Source: Variovorax sp. (lineage in GTDB: Bacteria; Pseudomonadota; Gammaproteobacteria; Burkholderiales; Burkholderiaceae_C). From it: DNA of 63,108 nt. The DNA lies in the NCBI GenBank assembly GCA_017744935.1, contig JAGIAI010000028.1:92573-155680 (forward strand). The letters run 5' to 3'. A program made the translations under genes and the position numbers. Below are positions 35,864 to 45,356 of the stretch, piece after piece. The notes under the pieces were generated by a model. It searched no databases. It saw only the letters and a program-made list of their open reading frames with translations, and was not told where the DNA came from. How positions within the stretch are numbered: position 1 is the first letter of the stretch; each line of letters begins with the position of its first letter.

Positions 35864-36931
35864 ATGAACCGTTCCCCCGTCCGCGTGGCGGACCTTCCCG
35901 CGTTCGACACCCTCATCGACGCACGCTCGCCGGCCGAGTTCGCGCTGGATCACATTCCAGGCGCCATCAACTGCCCCGTCCTCGACGACGAGGAGCGGCG
36001 CATCGTCGGCACGCTCTACAAGCAACAGGGCGCTTTCGAGGCGCGGCGCGTCGGCGGCGCGATGGTGGCCGCGAATCTCGCGAAGCACCTTCGCGGGCGC
36101 TTCGCGGACCAGCCGTCGAACTGGAAGCCGCTGGTTTACTGCTGGCGAGGCGGCATGCGCAGCGGGTCGATGGTGGCGTGGCTGCGTCTCGTGGGATGGG
36201 ACGCGCAGCAACTCTCCGGCGGCTACAAGAGCTTTCGTCATCATGTAATCGAGCAGATCGAGGCCCTCTCCCCTCGCCTGCCGCTGCGCGTGCTGTGCGG
36301 CGCGACGGGCAGCGCGAAGACTCGCGTCCTGCAGGCGCTCGCCGCACGCGGGGCGCAGGTGCTCGACCTCGAAGGCTTCGCCAGACACAAGGGCTCGCTG
36401 CTCGGCGCGCTGCCGGGCACACCCCAGCCTTCGCAAAAAGCGTTCGAGACGAGCATCGCGCAGGTGCTCGACGGCATCGATCTCGACCGCCCGCTCTACG
36501 TCGAAGGCGAAAGCCCGCGCATCGGCCGCATTGCCGTGCCCATTCCCTTGGTGGCGCGCATGCGTGCGAGCCCCTGCATCGAGGTTGCGGCGACAGCCGA
36601 GGCGCGCCTCGCATACCTGCTGCGCGACTACGCCTACCTCGGCGACGACGGCGAGGCGCTCGCCACGCAGCTCGGATTGCTCAAGGAGCTGCAAGGCAAG
36701 GAAACCGTGCAGCGGTGGCAGGCCTGGGCGCATGGTCGCGAACTCGCGCCGCTCTTCGCGGAGCTGATGGCGCTTCACTACGACCCGCACTACGCACGCT
36801 CGCAGGCGCAGCACTTCGCATCGTGGACCGATCGGCAGCGCATCGAGGCCGACGATCTCTCCGAGCAGGGCATCGAGCGACTGGCCGATGCGATCCTCGC
36901 GCTCAGCCCGGTCCAGCCGATGGCTCGGTAG
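35864..36931 (+). CDS. mnmH: tRNA 2-selenouridine/geranyl-2-thiouridine synthase
   Basis: A 355-residue SelU/MnmH enzyme. The N-terminal rhodanese domain has Cys93 in [13 protein letters not shown], and the C-terminal P-loop domain has GATGSAKT (146-153). It replaces sulfur by selenium at the wobble 2-thiouridine of tRNAs for Lys, Glu and Gln, through a geranylated intermediate. Selenophosphate comes from SelD, whose gene is not in this window. Length is normal for the family. It is divergent from the outer-membrane protein gene, with 91 bases between. Its last 29 bases overlap the convergent ABC ATPase gene. Confidence 0.94.
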   Translation: MNRSPVRVADLPAFDTLIDARSPAEFALDHIPGAINCPVLDDEERRIVGTLYKQQGAFEARRVGGAMVAANLAKHLRGRFADQPSNWKPLVYCWRGGMRSGSMVAWLRLVGWDAQQLSGGYKSFRHHVIEQIEALSPRLPLRVLCGATGSAKTRVLQALAARGAQVLDLEGFARHKGSLLGALPGTPQPSQKAFETSIAQVLDGIDLDRPLYVEGESPRIGRIAVPIPLVARMRASPCIEVAATAEARLAYLLRDYAYLGDDGEALATQLGLLKELQGKETVQRWQAWAHGRELAPLFAELMALHYDPHYARSQAQHFASWTDRQRIEADDLSEQGIERLADAILALSPVQPMAR

Positions 36932-38231
36932 CTTCTTCCTCGCCTACCGGCAGGTGAATGAGGCCGGTGCGCAAGTCGTACTCGAACACCTCGCCGTAGC
37001 GACCCCATTCGATCGCGGTCCGCAGCACCCGCTCGGCAGTGGGTTCGTCGAGGCTTTCCTTCAGCAGTTCGAGGAACGGCTCCTGCGGCAGTTCGCCCGA
37101 TGGCGCCTGCTCCAGGCTGTGACGGATGTGCGCAGCCAGCGGCACATGCGCGAGCAATTGCTGGCCCAGCAGCTGCTGCCTCAACGTGTGCGTGCCCCCG
37201 ACATAGCGCCTGCCCAATTCGGTCAGATGCAGGTCCGCATCCGCCAGTTTCGCGAAGCCGAGCAGCGCGAGCGCCTGCGAAAGCGGCAGCAGGTCGTGGT
37301 CGGTGAGTTCGGTCTCCTCGGCGAGCTGCGGCAGGTCGGCGCGTCCATCCCGGTCGTCCTCGACCAGCATTTCCAAAAGCGCCTCCATCCGCCCGATGTC
37401 GGCTTCGGGCAGTCGATCACCCAGATGCATGCGCGCCGGCTCCTCGGCGGCGCGACCTGCGGCGGGCGCACGCTCGGTCATGAGTGCATAGGCTTCATCG
37501 ATCAAAGCACGCACCTCGAGGCTGTCGGCATCGCGCGGCCGAGGCAGATGAATCGGCAACTCGGCGCGTACCCGCCCCGGATCGGCCGCGAAGATCAGGA
37601 TGCGGTCGGCCATCAGCACCGCTTCCTCGATGTTGTGCGAGACGATCAGCATCGCCTTGGTCGGCATCGCGCCGCTGCCCCAGAGCTGGAGGATGTCGTC
37701 GCGCAGACGCTCGCCGGTCAGCACGTCGAGCGCGGAGAAGGCCTCGTCCATCAGCAGCACTTCGGGCTCGATCACCAGCGCACGCGCGATGCCCACGCGC
37801 TGCCGCATTCCGCCCGAGAGTTCGCGCGGCAGCGCGCCCTCGAAGCCGGCAAGGCCGATCAGCTCGATCGCCGCGCTGGCACGACGTGCGCGCTCCGCTG
37901 CCTCGATGCCGCGCGCCTCCAGGCCAAGCTCGACGTTCTGCTGCACCGTGAGCCACGGAAAGAGCGCGAACGACTGGAACACCATGGCGATGCCGCGCGC
38001 CGGTGCATAGAGCGGCTGGCCGCGGTAGCTCACGCTGCCCCCGTCCGCACCGATGAGGCCCGCCAGGATGCGCAGCAGCGTCGACTTGCCCGAGCCGGAC
38101 TGGCCGAGCAGCGCCACGATCTCGCCTTCTGCCAGCCGGAAATCCACGCCTTCGAGCACCGCGCGCGCGGCGCCGTCGGCCGAGCGGAAGGACTTGCCCA
38201 CTCCTTTGAGTTCGATGATGGCTTCGGCCAT
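36903..38231 (-). CDS. NitT/TauT-type ABC ATPase with C-terminal AAA-associated domain
   Basis: A 442-residue ATPase. Residues 1-250 are an SsuB/TauB-type nucleotide-binding domain with Walker [10 protein letters not shown] (43-51), signature [16 protein letters not shown] and Walker [13 protein letters not shown]. Residues about 285-430 form an AAA-associated C-terminal domain ([53 protein letters not shown]), which looks like a winged helix. That domain may sense substrate or energy state. It lies 14 bases after the double permease gene. No binding-protein gene is near. Substrate class (nitrate, sulfonate, bicarbonate or similar) is only inferred from the ATPase family. Confidence 0.9.
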   Translation of the reverse strand: MAEAIIELKGVGKSFRSADGAARAVLEGVDFRLAEGEIVALLGQSGSGKSTLLRILAGLIGADGGSVSYRGQPLYAPARGIAMVFQSFALFPWLTVQQNVELGLEARGIEAAERARRASAAIELIGLAGFEGALPRELSGGMRQRVGIARALVIEPEVLLMDEAFSALDVLTGERLRDDILQLWGSGAMPTKAMLIVSHNIEEAVLMADRILIFAADPGRVRAELPIHLPRPRDADSLEVRALIDEAYALMTERAPAAGRAAEEPARMHLGDRLPEADIGRMEALLEMLVEDDRDGRADLPQLAEETELTDHDLLPLSQALALLGFAKLADADLHLTELGRRYVGGTHTLRQQLLGQQLLAHVPLAAHIRHSLEQAPSGELPQEPFLELLKESLDEPTAERVLRTAIEWGRYGEVFEYDLRTGLIHLPVGEEEATEPSAGPG

Positions 38232-38245
38232 GCGTGCTCCTCTAT

Positions 38246-39967
38246 TCAGACCCGGGTCTCGGCGCGCTCATAGAGCCGGCGCCAGACGAAATGGTTCATG
38301 CCCATGACGAACACGCACATCACGCCAATGCCGAGCGCAATGCGCGGGAAGTCGCCGATCGCGGTCATCTGCGCGATGTAGCTGCCCAACCCCGCTGCCT
38401 GCAGCGTGGTGTCGCCCCAGGTCACGTACTCGGCGACGATGCTCGCGTTCCATGATCCGCCACTTGCGGTGATTGCGCCGGTGACAAAGCTCGGAAACAC
38501 CGCCGGCAGCAGATACCGCCGCCACTTGAGCCAGCCGGTGAGCCCGAGGTTCTCCGCGGCATAGCGCAGCTCGGTCGGAATCGTCGATGCCCCCGCGATC
38601 ACGTTGAAGAGCAGATACCACTGCGTGCCCAGCACCATCAGAGGTGCCAGCCAGATATTCGGGTTGAGATGCCAGCGCACGATGAACAGCACCGCGACCG
38701 GAAACATCAGGTTGGCCGGAAAGGCCGCCAGGAATTGCGCGACACCCTGCAGCCGCCCCGCCCAGCGGGGATTCATGCCGATCCACACGCCGATCGGAAC
38801 CCACACCAGCGCCGCGAGCGCGATCAGCACGATCACGCGCAGCAGCGTGTAGAGGCCCAGCACGAAGACATGGCCGACCTCGGCCCAGCCGACCTCGGTG
38901 TGAATGAAGCGCACGAGCCAGACCAGCGCCAGAAGCACCGCGGCCGCGATGGTGGCGTCCCACACACGCGTGACGGCCGGATCGGGCGGACGCGGGCGCG
39001 CCTTGATCGAGGTCCCGTCGAAGTCGCGACGGAACAGCACCAGCGCCCGCTCGAACGGCTTCATCGCGCCGATGATGATTCGCTTGATGCGATCCGTGCG
39101 ACGCAGCCAGGTGAGCAGCCACGAGCGCGGTGCGTCTTCGGTGCTGCCCTCCTCGAAGCGGAACTTGTCGGCCCACGCGATCAGCGGGCGGAAGAAGAGC
39201 TGGTCGTACAGCGCGATGCCGATCAGCATCCCGCCGATGGCCCAGCCGATCGCGCCGAGGTCGCGCGCCTCGATCGCCATCGCGATGTACGAGCCGACGC
39301 CCGGCAGCTTGATGTTCTGGTTCGACACCGAAATCGCTTCCGAAGCAACGACGAAGAACCAGCCGCCGGACATCGACATCATCATGTTCCACAAGAGGCC
39401 CGGCGCCGCAAAGGGCAGTTCGAGGCGCCAGAACCGATGCCAGGGCGAAAGCTGGAACACCGATGCCGCCTCGCGCAGTTCAGACGGCACCGTGCGCAGC
39501 GATTGGTACAGGCTGAACGCCATGTTCCACGCCTGCGAGGTGAAGATCGCGAAGATCGCCGCGCATTCCACGCCGAGCAGATTGCCCGGGAACAGCGCGA
39601 TGAAGCCGGTGACGGTGATCGACAGGAAGCCGAGGATGGGGATGGACTGGAGGATGTCCAGCATCGGCACCAGGATCTTTTCGGCGACGCGATAGCGGGT
39701 CGCGAGCACCGCGAACACGCAGGCAAAGATCAGCGAGGCACCCAGCGCGAGGAACATCCGCAGCGTCGTGCGCAGCAGGTAGTACGGAAGCATCCAGGGA
39801 TCGAGGCTGATCGGCAGCGGCTGGCCCAACTCGTACGGGCGCGCCATCTGCGCGCCGCCGTAGGCCAGCGCGAAGAGCGTCGCAAGCACCAGGGGCAACA
39901 GCGCCCAGTCCCAGCGGTTGCCGCCGGACGCGACCGCCTGACGCGGGAAGAAGCGTTTATCGAGCAT
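38246..39967 (-). CDS. Double-length ABC permease (two MetI-type domains)
   Basis: A 573-residue permease with two binding-protein-dependent transport domains. The first (residues about 60-270) has the coupling loop [29 protein letters not shown]. The second (about 340-565) has [34 protein letters not shown]. Each coupling loop is of the EAA type, so one chain can form the whole pore. It is the upstream partner of the ATPase gene. The lack of any binding-protein gene in the operon is unusual for the NitT/TauT group. The start at 39967 gives a short cytoplasmic N-terminus ([10 protein letters not shown]). Confidence 0.9.
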   Translation of the reverse strand: MLDKRFFPRQAVASGGNRWDWALLPLVLATLFALAYGGAQMARPYELGQPLPISLDPWMLPYYLLRTTLRMFLALGASLIFACVFAVLATRYRVAEKILVPMLDILQSIPILGFLSITVTGFIALFPGNLLGVECAAIFAIFTSQAWNMAFSLYQSLRTVPSELREAASVFQLSPWHRFWRLELPFAAPGLLWNMMMSMSGGWFFVVASEAISVSNQNIKLPGVGSYIAMAIEARDLGAIGWAIGGMLIGIALYDQLFFRPLIAWADKFRFEEGSTEDAPRSWLLTWLRRTDRIKRIIIGAMKPFERALVLFRRDFDGTSIKARPRPPDPAVTRVWDATIAAAVLLALVWLVRFIHTEVGWAEVGHVFVLGLYTLLRVIVLIALAALVWVPIGVWIGMNPRWAGRLQGVAQFLAAFPANLMFPVAVLFIVRWHLNPNIWLAPLMVLGTQWYLLFNVIAGASTIPTELRYAAENLGLTGWLKWRRYLLPAVFPSFVTGAITASGGSWNASIVAEYVTWGDTTLQAAGLGSYIAQMTAIGDFPRIALGIGVMCVFVMGMNHFVWRRLYERAETRV

Positions 39968-40063
39968 GTGCGGATCGAAGGGTCGGATTCACGGACCCTG
40001 TCCGCGCAGCGCGGATTCTCTCGCCGAAGCAGGCGAAAAGCTGACCTGTAACTGATCTTTAAT

Positions 40064-40657
40064 CTAGAGCGGGAAGGCGTCGAGCCCCGGTTGCCCCTCT
40101 GCCGGCTTGACTGGCGTGTGGGCCACGTTCATGACCCAGCACACCATCGCGAAGTAGCCGACGAGTGCGCTGAGGTCGACCACTGCGGACTTTCCGAAGC
40201 GCAGTTCGGCTGCGGCATAGGTCGGCTCGCTCACGCCGTTGTTGCGCAGAAGCTCCTGCGCGAAGTCGAGCGCGAGCTGTTCGTCTTCCGCCAGCATCGT
40301 CGGGCGGCGGCCGAGTCGCAGCGCCTCGACCGCCTCGGCGCTGACGCCAGCCTTGACCGCCGCCGTGGCGTGCACGACCCATTCGAACTGGTTGCCGACG
40401 TGCCTCGCGACCGCGCAGGTCACCAACTCGCGCACGCGGGGATCCAGCGTGCTGTCGAAGCGCAGGTATTCCCCGAGGCTGCCGATGCGTTCCATGAGCA
40501 CGGGGCTTTGCAAGAGGGGAATGAAGGGGCCGAATACCGCCTTGCGAGGTCCATCGATCAGCGCCTGCGCGGCCGCACGCTGCGCATCGGTCATCGATTC
40601 CGCCGAAGGCATCGGCAGGCGGTCGGTCCAGGGGAAGGTGTGGCCTTGTTGAAGCAC
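40064..40657 (-). CDS. Carboxymuconolactone decarboxylase-like protein
   Basis: A 197-residue all-helical protein of the carboxymuconolactone decarboxylase/AhpD superfamily. PRVRELVTCAVARHVGNQFEWVVHATAAVKAGVSAEAVEAL is the core (residues about 74-115). The CxxC pair of AhpD is missing: Cys83 is present, but the second position is not Cys, so peroxidase-reducing activity is unlikely. I choose the GTG at 40657 because AAAGGAA precedes it; the longer open frame upstream is the MFS gene in another frame. It lies 17 bases after the MFS gene and was probably cotranscribed with it. Confidence 0.87.
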   Translation of the reverse strand: MLQQGHTFPWTDRLPMPSAESMTDAQRAAAQALIDGPRKAVFGPFIPLLQSPVLMERIGSLGEYLRFDSTLDPRVRELVTCAVARHVGNQFEWVVHATAAVKAGVSAEAVEALRLGRRPTMLAEDEQLALDFAQELLRNNGVSEPTYAAAELRFGKSAVVDLSALVGYFAMVCWVMNVAHTPVKPAEGQPGLDAFPL

Positions 40658-40674
40658 GTTGCAGTTCCTTTCGT

Positions 40675-41862
40675 TCAAGCGATCGATCGCGGTTCGCGCA
40701 GCAACCATGCGGCGCTTCCCAGCAGCGCCACGGCACCGATGGCCAGCGCGACGAACAGTCCGCCGAAGCCCTGTGCCGATCCGCTGAGGGCTGATGACAG
40801 GATCGGACCCGCCATCTGGCCGATCGCGAATGCGGCCGTCATTCTGCCCAGCGCGCTTGTCGGATCGCCGACGGTGCTGGCCTTCGCCTCCTGCATGCCG
40901 GCCATGGTCGCGACCATGAAGGTGCCGCCGACCAGCAGCGCCGCGGCCAACACGGTGAGGACGGAAAGGTGAATCACTGGCAAAAGGCATCCGAGCGCCA
41001 TCAGCGCATGACTGCCCGCAAGCACGCGTCGACGCGAAACGTGGCCCAACACCGCCGCCGCAAGCAATGTCGAGATCGCCGCCGCCGTGCCGAACACCGG
41101 CCATGCGGCACCGAAGACGGACGGATCGTCGACCACCGCCCGTGCCAGCACCGGCAGGAAGGTCGCCGGCAGGATGTACCCGAAGCCGAGGATGCCGTAG
41201 CTGAGCACCAGTCCCCAGGGTACCTGACCCGATGGAGCAGCACTGTCGCCGGCGCGCGCCGACGCCGTCGTAGTCGTTGCATCGCGTGGCATCAGCGCTG
41301 CAACGATCAGCAGCCCCGCCAACGCAAGCATGCCCAGTTGAATCCACAGGCTCTCCGGCGCCGCCCCCGCCGCACCAGCGCGCCAGCAGTAGAGGCCGGC
41401 GAGCGCGATACCGACGCCGACGCCCGCATAGAGAATTCCCGCGCCCGACGGCCGGTCCAGCCGCGCCAGCCACGCCAGGCACCAGACGCTGGTGCTCACC
41501 AATGCCCATGCACTTGCAGCGCCCGCGAGAAAGCGAAGCACCAGCCAGAACGCGACCGAGCCCGACCAGCCCATCGCGGCGGTCGACAGCACGATGATCG
41601 CGAGCGCCAGCAGCCCCACGCGCTGCGGCGTGAGCGGCAGACGCGCGGTGGTCAACGCGCCGAGCAGGTAGCCCGCGTAGTTGGCCGCCGCAAGCCAGCC
41701 GCCGGCCGCGACGTCGAGGCTGCCGGTACGGATCATCAGCGGCAGCATCGGGGTGAAGGCGAATCGGCCGATGCCCATCGCGATCGCCAGCGCCAGCAGG
41801 CCGGCGACACAGACGGACACATAGGAAGGCCGCCGCGACATGGTGAGGGTGGGATTCGACAT
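40675..41862 (-). CDS. YbfB/YjiJ-family MFS transporter
   Basis: A 395-residue, 12-helix major facilitator protein. GIGRFAFTPMLPLMIRTGSLD (residues about 25-45) is the hallmark of the YbfB/YjiJ group. The second half contains YGILGFGYILPATFLPVLAR. Substrates of this group are unknown, though genomic context often suggests small organic acids. It is divergent from a LysR gene by 66 bases, with a palindrome between, so it is probably the regulator's target. The carboxymuconolactone decarboxylase-like gene follows on the same strand. Confidence 0.9.
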   Translation of the reverse strand: MSNPTLTMSRRPSYVSVCVAGLLALAIAMGIGRFAFTPMLPLMIRTGSLDVAAGGWLAAANYAGYLLGALTTARLPLTPQRVGLLALAIIVLSTAAMGWSGSVAFWLVLRFLAGAASAWALVSTSVWCLAWLARLDRPSGAGILYAGVGVGIALAGLYCWRAGAAGAAPESLWIQLGMLALAGLLIVAALMPRDATTTTASARAGDSAAPSGQVPWGLVLSYGILGFGYILPATFLPVLARAVVDDPSVFGAAWPVFGTAAAISTLLAAAVLGHVSRRRVLAGSHALMALGCLLPVIHLSVLTVLAAALLVGGTFMVATMAGMQEAKASTVGDPTSALGRMTAAFAIGQMAGPILSSALSGSAQGFGGLFVALAIGAVALLGSAAWLLREPRSIA

Positions 41863-41909
41863 GGCATCTCATTAGACGCAGAATGCGAGGCGGCCACAAA
41901 TGAATTATT

Positions 41910-41925
41910 CAGAACAATCATTCTG
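41910..41925. promoter_or_regulatory. Candidate LysR operator between MFS and LysR genes
   Basis: CAGAA-CAATCA-TTCTG is an inverted repeat in the 66-base divergent gap, 3 bases before the LysR start. The surrounding stretch ATTATTCAGAACAATCATTC is AT-rich relative to the neighbouring genes and includes the T-N11-A pattern (ATTC...), as expected for a LysR site overlapping its own promoter. Confidence 0.5.
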
Positions 41926-41928
41926 TTT

Positions 41929-42792
41929 ATGAGAACCATTGATTTGGACTCCCTCGAGATCTTTCGCACTGTCGTGGCAGAAGGTGGCGTGATCCGCGCG
42001 GCCGACAAGCTCAACCGCGTACAGTCGAACGTCACCACGCGCATCCAGCAGCTCGAAGATCGCCTCGGGCACAAGCTCTTCCATCGACAGGGTCGCACGC
42101 TGGCGCTCGCACCGGCGGGACATAAGCTACTGCCCTACGCGGACCGCCTGCTTCGACTCGCGGACGAGGCGGAGTCCGAACTGCGCAGCGATCTACCGCT
42201 CGGCACTTTCAGACTCGGCTCCCTCGAGAGCACCGCGGGCAGCCGGCTCGCGCCGGTGCTGTCGCGCTTTCACAAGCTTTACCCCGGGGTTGTCGTGGAA
42301 CTGGTCAGCGGCACCACGGGTGCACTGCTGAAACGAGTGAATGGCTTCGAGATCGAGGCCGCGTTCGTGTCCGAGCCGTTCTCGCCGGCCGGCCTGGAAT
42401 CACTACCGGTGTTCGAGGAAGAACTGGTTCTCGTCACGGCCCTGAGCGTGACCTCGGTGACGCGGCCAGGCGATCTTGCCAACTCGACGCTGATCGCCTT
42501 CGCGCAAGGATGCTCGTATCGCCGCTTGCTCGAGCAGTGGCTCGGCAAGGGCGGCGTGTCGCCCTCACGCTCGCTGGAATTTTCTTCGTACCAGGCAATG
42601 ATCGCCTGCGTAGCGGCCGGCACCGGCTTCGCGATCGTGCCCGTGTCGGTGCTCAAGGCGCTGCGCGCGACGGCGGATGTCCGCCAGCATCAGCTGCCAG
42701 AGCGAATGCGACACAACCGGACCCATCTCGTGTGGAAAGGGACGCCCTCGGTGGCACTCGCGCGCCTGATCGACATGCTGAGAAAGCCTTAG
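41929..42792 (+). CDS. LysR-family transcriptional regulator
   Basis: A 287-residue LysR-type regulator. The winged helix-turn-helix lies in residues 1-62 (TVVAEGGVIRAADKLNRVQSNVTTRIQQLEDRLGHKLFHRQGR). The effector domain follows (FRLGSLESTAGSRLAPVLSRFHKLYPGVVVELVSGTT). A much longer open frame upstream crosses the divergent MFS gene, so the ATG at 41929, which begins the domain, is used. It probably controls the divergent MFS/decarboxylase pair. The closest relatives by pattern are PA0477/GbpR-like regulators; the inducer is unknown. Confidence 0.92.
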   Translation: MRTIDLDSLEIFRTVVAEGGVIRAADKLNRVQSNVTTRIQQLEDRLGHKLFHRQGRTLALAPAGHKLLPYADRLLRLADEAESELRSDLPLGTFRLGSLESTAGSRLAPVLSRFHKLYPGVVVELVSGTTGALLKRVNGFEIEAAFVSEPFSPAGLESLPVFEEELVLVTALSVTSVTRPGDLANSTLIAFAQGCSYRRLLEQWLGKGGVSPSRSLEFSSYQAMIACVAAGTGFAIVPVSVLKALRATADVRQHQLPERMRHNRTHLVWKGTPSVALARLIDMLRKP

Positions 42793-42839
42793 CGCGAAGA
42801 CATCCAGAAGACGAAGTAGCTGCCGGCGCGCACAAGCAG

Positions 42840-42870
42840 AAAGGGGCGACGCTCTACGCGCCGCCCCTTT
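42840..42870. terminator. Terminator between LysR and the trimeric autotransporter
   Basis: AAAGGGGCG (42840-42848) and CGCCCCTTT (42862-42870) form a 9-bp stem with a 13-base loop. It lies 20 bases beyond the adhesin stop on the minus strand and 47 bases beyond the LysR stop on the plus strand, so it can serve both. Confidence 0.8.
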
Positions 42871-42890
42871 CATTCACCGAACCGGTCTGC

Positions 42891-44918
42891 TTACCAGTGG
42901 AAGCCGATACCGGCACTCACCCCGACCTTTCCGCGAGTGTTGACCGTGCCAGCAAGCTTCGTGACCCAGCGGCTGTTTTCGGACACCTTCGAGACACCCA
43001 CTGCGATGGCCGACTCGCCGTCCATATTGCTCACCGAGGCGGAGGCCATGCCGCGGCCCGGGATGACCGCCTGGGGCAGCGTTGCCACCGCCATGGCCGC
43101 TGCAGCCGCGCCGTTGGCGTCGCGCCGGACGCTGGCGATGTCCGACTGCACCTGGTCGATGCGTTGGTCCGTGTAGGCCTGGTTGCTCGCCGAAACGGCG
43201 TCGAGTTGGCGCTTGTTCACCGCGTCGGTGTCGACCACACCATCGGCCACATTGGCGATGGCGCGTTCATTGCCCGCGGAGCCGACCGACACGACGTTCT
43301 CGCGATTCCCGGTGCTGGAGCCCGCGCCCAGCGCCACACTGTTGTTGGCCGACGCACTGGCACCAGCACCCACGGCCACCGCGTTCTCGCCGGTTGCCGA
43401 CGCCTTTTGTGAAGAATCGCCGGCGGTGGCCACATGAGCGCTGCCAGCCTTTTCCGAACTGACGATCTTCTCGATCACAGTTGCGTGCGACTCGTGCATC
43501 TCCTTCGTCAGGCTGGAAACCGAGTCCTCGACGCTGCTGAAGCGGCCATCAATAGTGGCGATGTTCGTCGTGTTGGCCGCGATGTTGGCCGTGTTGATCG
43601 CAATGCTGTTCGTGTTGGCTTGCACGTTCTGGTTCGTCGCAAACAACTGCGAGCCGTTCACCGCTTCCTGGCTGTCGACCGCCAGCCTGCCCGAGGCCAC
43701 GCCGCTCAGGACACGTGCACCGTCAGTACCCGTGAAGTCCACCGACATGCCGCCCTTGTCCTTGGCCACCGTGATGTTCTTGGTGGTCGCGTCCTGCTGC
43801 ACCAAGCCGATGCTGGCATCGTCCAGTTGGGTCGTCAGATTCGTCACCGAGTCCTCCACGTTGCTCACGCGACCCTCGATGTTGGCAATGTTCGTCGTGT
43901 TGGTCGCAATGTTCGCCGTGTTGGCTTGCACGTTCTGATTGGTCGCGAAGAGCTGCGAGCCGTTCACCGCTTCCAGGCTGTCGGCCGCCAGCCGGCCCGC
44001 GCCCACGCCGCTCAGGACACGCGCGCCGTTGGTGCCGGTGAAGTCCACCATCATTCCATCCGCGTCCTTGGCTACCGTGATGTTCCTGGTGGTCGCATCC
44101 TGCCGCACCATGCCGATGTCACCTTCGTCCAGTTGCTGCGCAAGATTCGTCACCGAGTTCGCCACGTTGGTCACGCGGCCGTCAACGATGGCGATGTTCG
44201 TCGTGTTGGTCGCGATGCTTGTCTTATTGGCAGCGATGTCCGACGCATTGGTCGCAATGTTCGCCGTGTTGGCCTGCACGTTTTGATCGGTCGCAAAGAG
44301 TTGCGAGCCATTCACCGCGTCCGTGCTGTCGACCGACAGCGTACCGGCAGCCATATTGACTATCTGGCGCTGGCTGGCGGCGGTGCCCACAGACACTGTA
44401 TTGGCGCGATCGGCCACGCTGCCGGAACCCAGGGCAACGCTATTCGCGCCCGAGACTATGCTGCTTGCGCCCAGCGCCAGACCAAAGTCGGAGGTCACTT
44501 TGGAAGAATTGCCGATGGCCATCGCGTGGTCACCCGTGGCGGAGGAGCTCTCACCAAGGGCCATCGTGCCCTTGCCGCTTGTCTTTGCAGAGACGCCGAT
44601 CGCAATGGCCGAGTAGTCGCCACCGTTCTCGCCGCCGGCGACCGTATCAACGCCAATTGCGATCGAACCGGCGCCGGTAGTCTTGGCCGCGACACTGGTA
44701 CTCGAGTTGTTGTCGATCACGAAGTTGCCATAGGTGGGATGAGCGTTCGCCACACCTGCACCAGCAGCACCGCTGTACCCGGCCGCCACAGCCAGGGTCA
44801 TGATCGCGGTGAGAACAACGGCGGACGACGACTTCTTGCCCCTGGACCGGCTCGTCTCCGCTGCGGCAATGTACGTACCGGTCTTCTCGCACCAAACGCT
44901 CTTGAATGACTTGTTCAT
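42891..44918 (-). CDS. Trimeric autotransporter adhesin (YadA-like)
   Basis: A 675-residue type Vc secreted adhesin. An extended signal peptide region starts MNKSFKSVWCEKTGTYIAAAE, with cleavage probably after GVANA (59). The YadA-type head spans about 84-185, with repeats such as SIAIGV and ALGESSSATGDHAMAIG. Neck elements DAVNGSQLFAT occur near 200, 317 and 420. Between necks are coiled-coil stalks with NTANIATNTTNIA heptad-like repeats and two copies of an ISneck-like insert (DATTKNITVAKDKGGMSVDFTGTDGARVLSGV). A second small head is at about 510-545, a neck at about 563-574, and the membrane anchor at about 600-675 ends in IGFHW. The trimer would bind surfaces or host matrix. Base composition is less GC-rich than neighbouring genes. 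Confidence 0.94.
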   Translation of the reverse strand: MNKSFKSVWCEKTGTYIAAAETSRSRGKKSSSAVVLTAIMTLAVAAGYSGAAGAGVANAHPTYGNFVIDNNSSTSVAAKTTGAGSIAIGVDTVAGGENGGDYSAIAIGVSAKTSGKGTMALGESSSATGDHAMAIGNSSKVTSDFGLALGASSIVSGANSVALGSGSVADRANTVSVGTAASQRQIVNMAAGTLSVDSTDAVNGSQLFATDQNVQANTANIATNASDIAANKTSIATNTTNIAIVDGRVTNVANSVTNLAQQLDEGDIGMVRQDATTRNITVAKDADGMMVDFTGTNGARVLSGVGAGRLAADSLEAVNGSQLFATNQNVQANTANIATNTTNIANIEGRVSNVEDSVTNLTTQLDDASIGLVQQDATTKNITVAKDKGGMSVDFTGTDGARVLSGVASGRLAVDSQEAVNGSQLFATNQNVQANTNSIAINTANIAANTTNIATIDGRFSSVEDSVSSLTKEMHESHATVIEKIVSSEKAGSAHVATAGDSSQKASATGENAVAVGAGASASANNSVALGAGSSTGNRENVVSVGSAGNERAIANVADGVVDTDAVNKRQLDAVSASNQAYTDQRIDQVQSDIASVRRDANGAAAAAMAVATLPQAVIPGRGMASASVSNMDGESAIAVGVSKVSENSRWVTKLAGTVNTRGKVGVSAGIGFHW
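43664..44324 (-). repeat. Internal tandem duplication in the adhesin stalk
   Basis: Residues 199-315 and 316-418 are near-copies. Each starts at AVNGSQLFAT, passes through a NIA-rich coiled coil and an insert RQDATTRNITVAKD or QQDATTKNITVAKD, and ends at SGVGAGRLAADS or SGVASGRLAVDS. A third partial copy begins at 419. DNA identity between copies appears high enough for length variation by recombination. Confidence 0.8.
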
Positions 44919-45293
44919 AAATTCTCCAGTTAAAAATAATGCTGAATTGCCAATACCCCACGGTTAATACCGATCGAATTGAGAAATTGGGCGTGATCCG
45001 ATAAGTCAATGGTATTTATCGGGCAGCAAAATTGATTTAGGACGAATCTGAAAACGCGGATTGGAGAGAGAAATCGCGCTACCGCAGATGTTGCGCGTGA
45101 CTTTGTTCCGTTTTGACCTACGCTTGGGCGGGAACTCGGGCTTACTCGCCTCTCATGCGCCCGTGAGCCCCCAGAGCCGCGCGGCAATTTCAGGAAAGTT
45201 GCGGAGGGCGGCTTGCCCAAAGACCAATTAAGTTGAGGTGTGAAAGAATCCTCAATTAAAAGAATTGGATCGAGCTCGAAGAATCCGCCAAAT
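44919..45293. other. Intergenic leader of the adhesin
   Basis: About 375 bases upstream of the adhesin gene hold no gene I can support. The stretch is clearly more AT-rich near the adhesin start. On the minus strand a TTGACT at about 45003-45008 could be a -35 element, but no convincing -10 follows. It probably holds the adhesin promoter and regulatory sites. Confidence 0.4.
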
Positions 45294-45331
45294 AAAAAAA
45301 GCGGATCGCATTCCTGCGATCCGCTTTTTTT
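45294..45331. terminator. Strong bidirectional terminator after the acyl-CoA ligase
   Basis: GCGGATCGCA (45301-45310) pairs with TGCGATCCGC (45315-45324) around a TTCC loop. The stem is flanked by seven A on one side and seven T on the other. It lies 26 bases beyond the ligase stop on the minus strand. Confidence 0.95.
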
Positions 45332-45356
45332 GGCGACCGACTGAGAAGTGTCAGCC

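Noticed and set aside
40064..41899. A 611-codon minus-strand frame joining the decarboxylase-like protein to an upstream region
   Set aside because: The upstream 400 codons are the MFS gene in another frame. The decarboxylase-like domain begins at the GTG at 40657.
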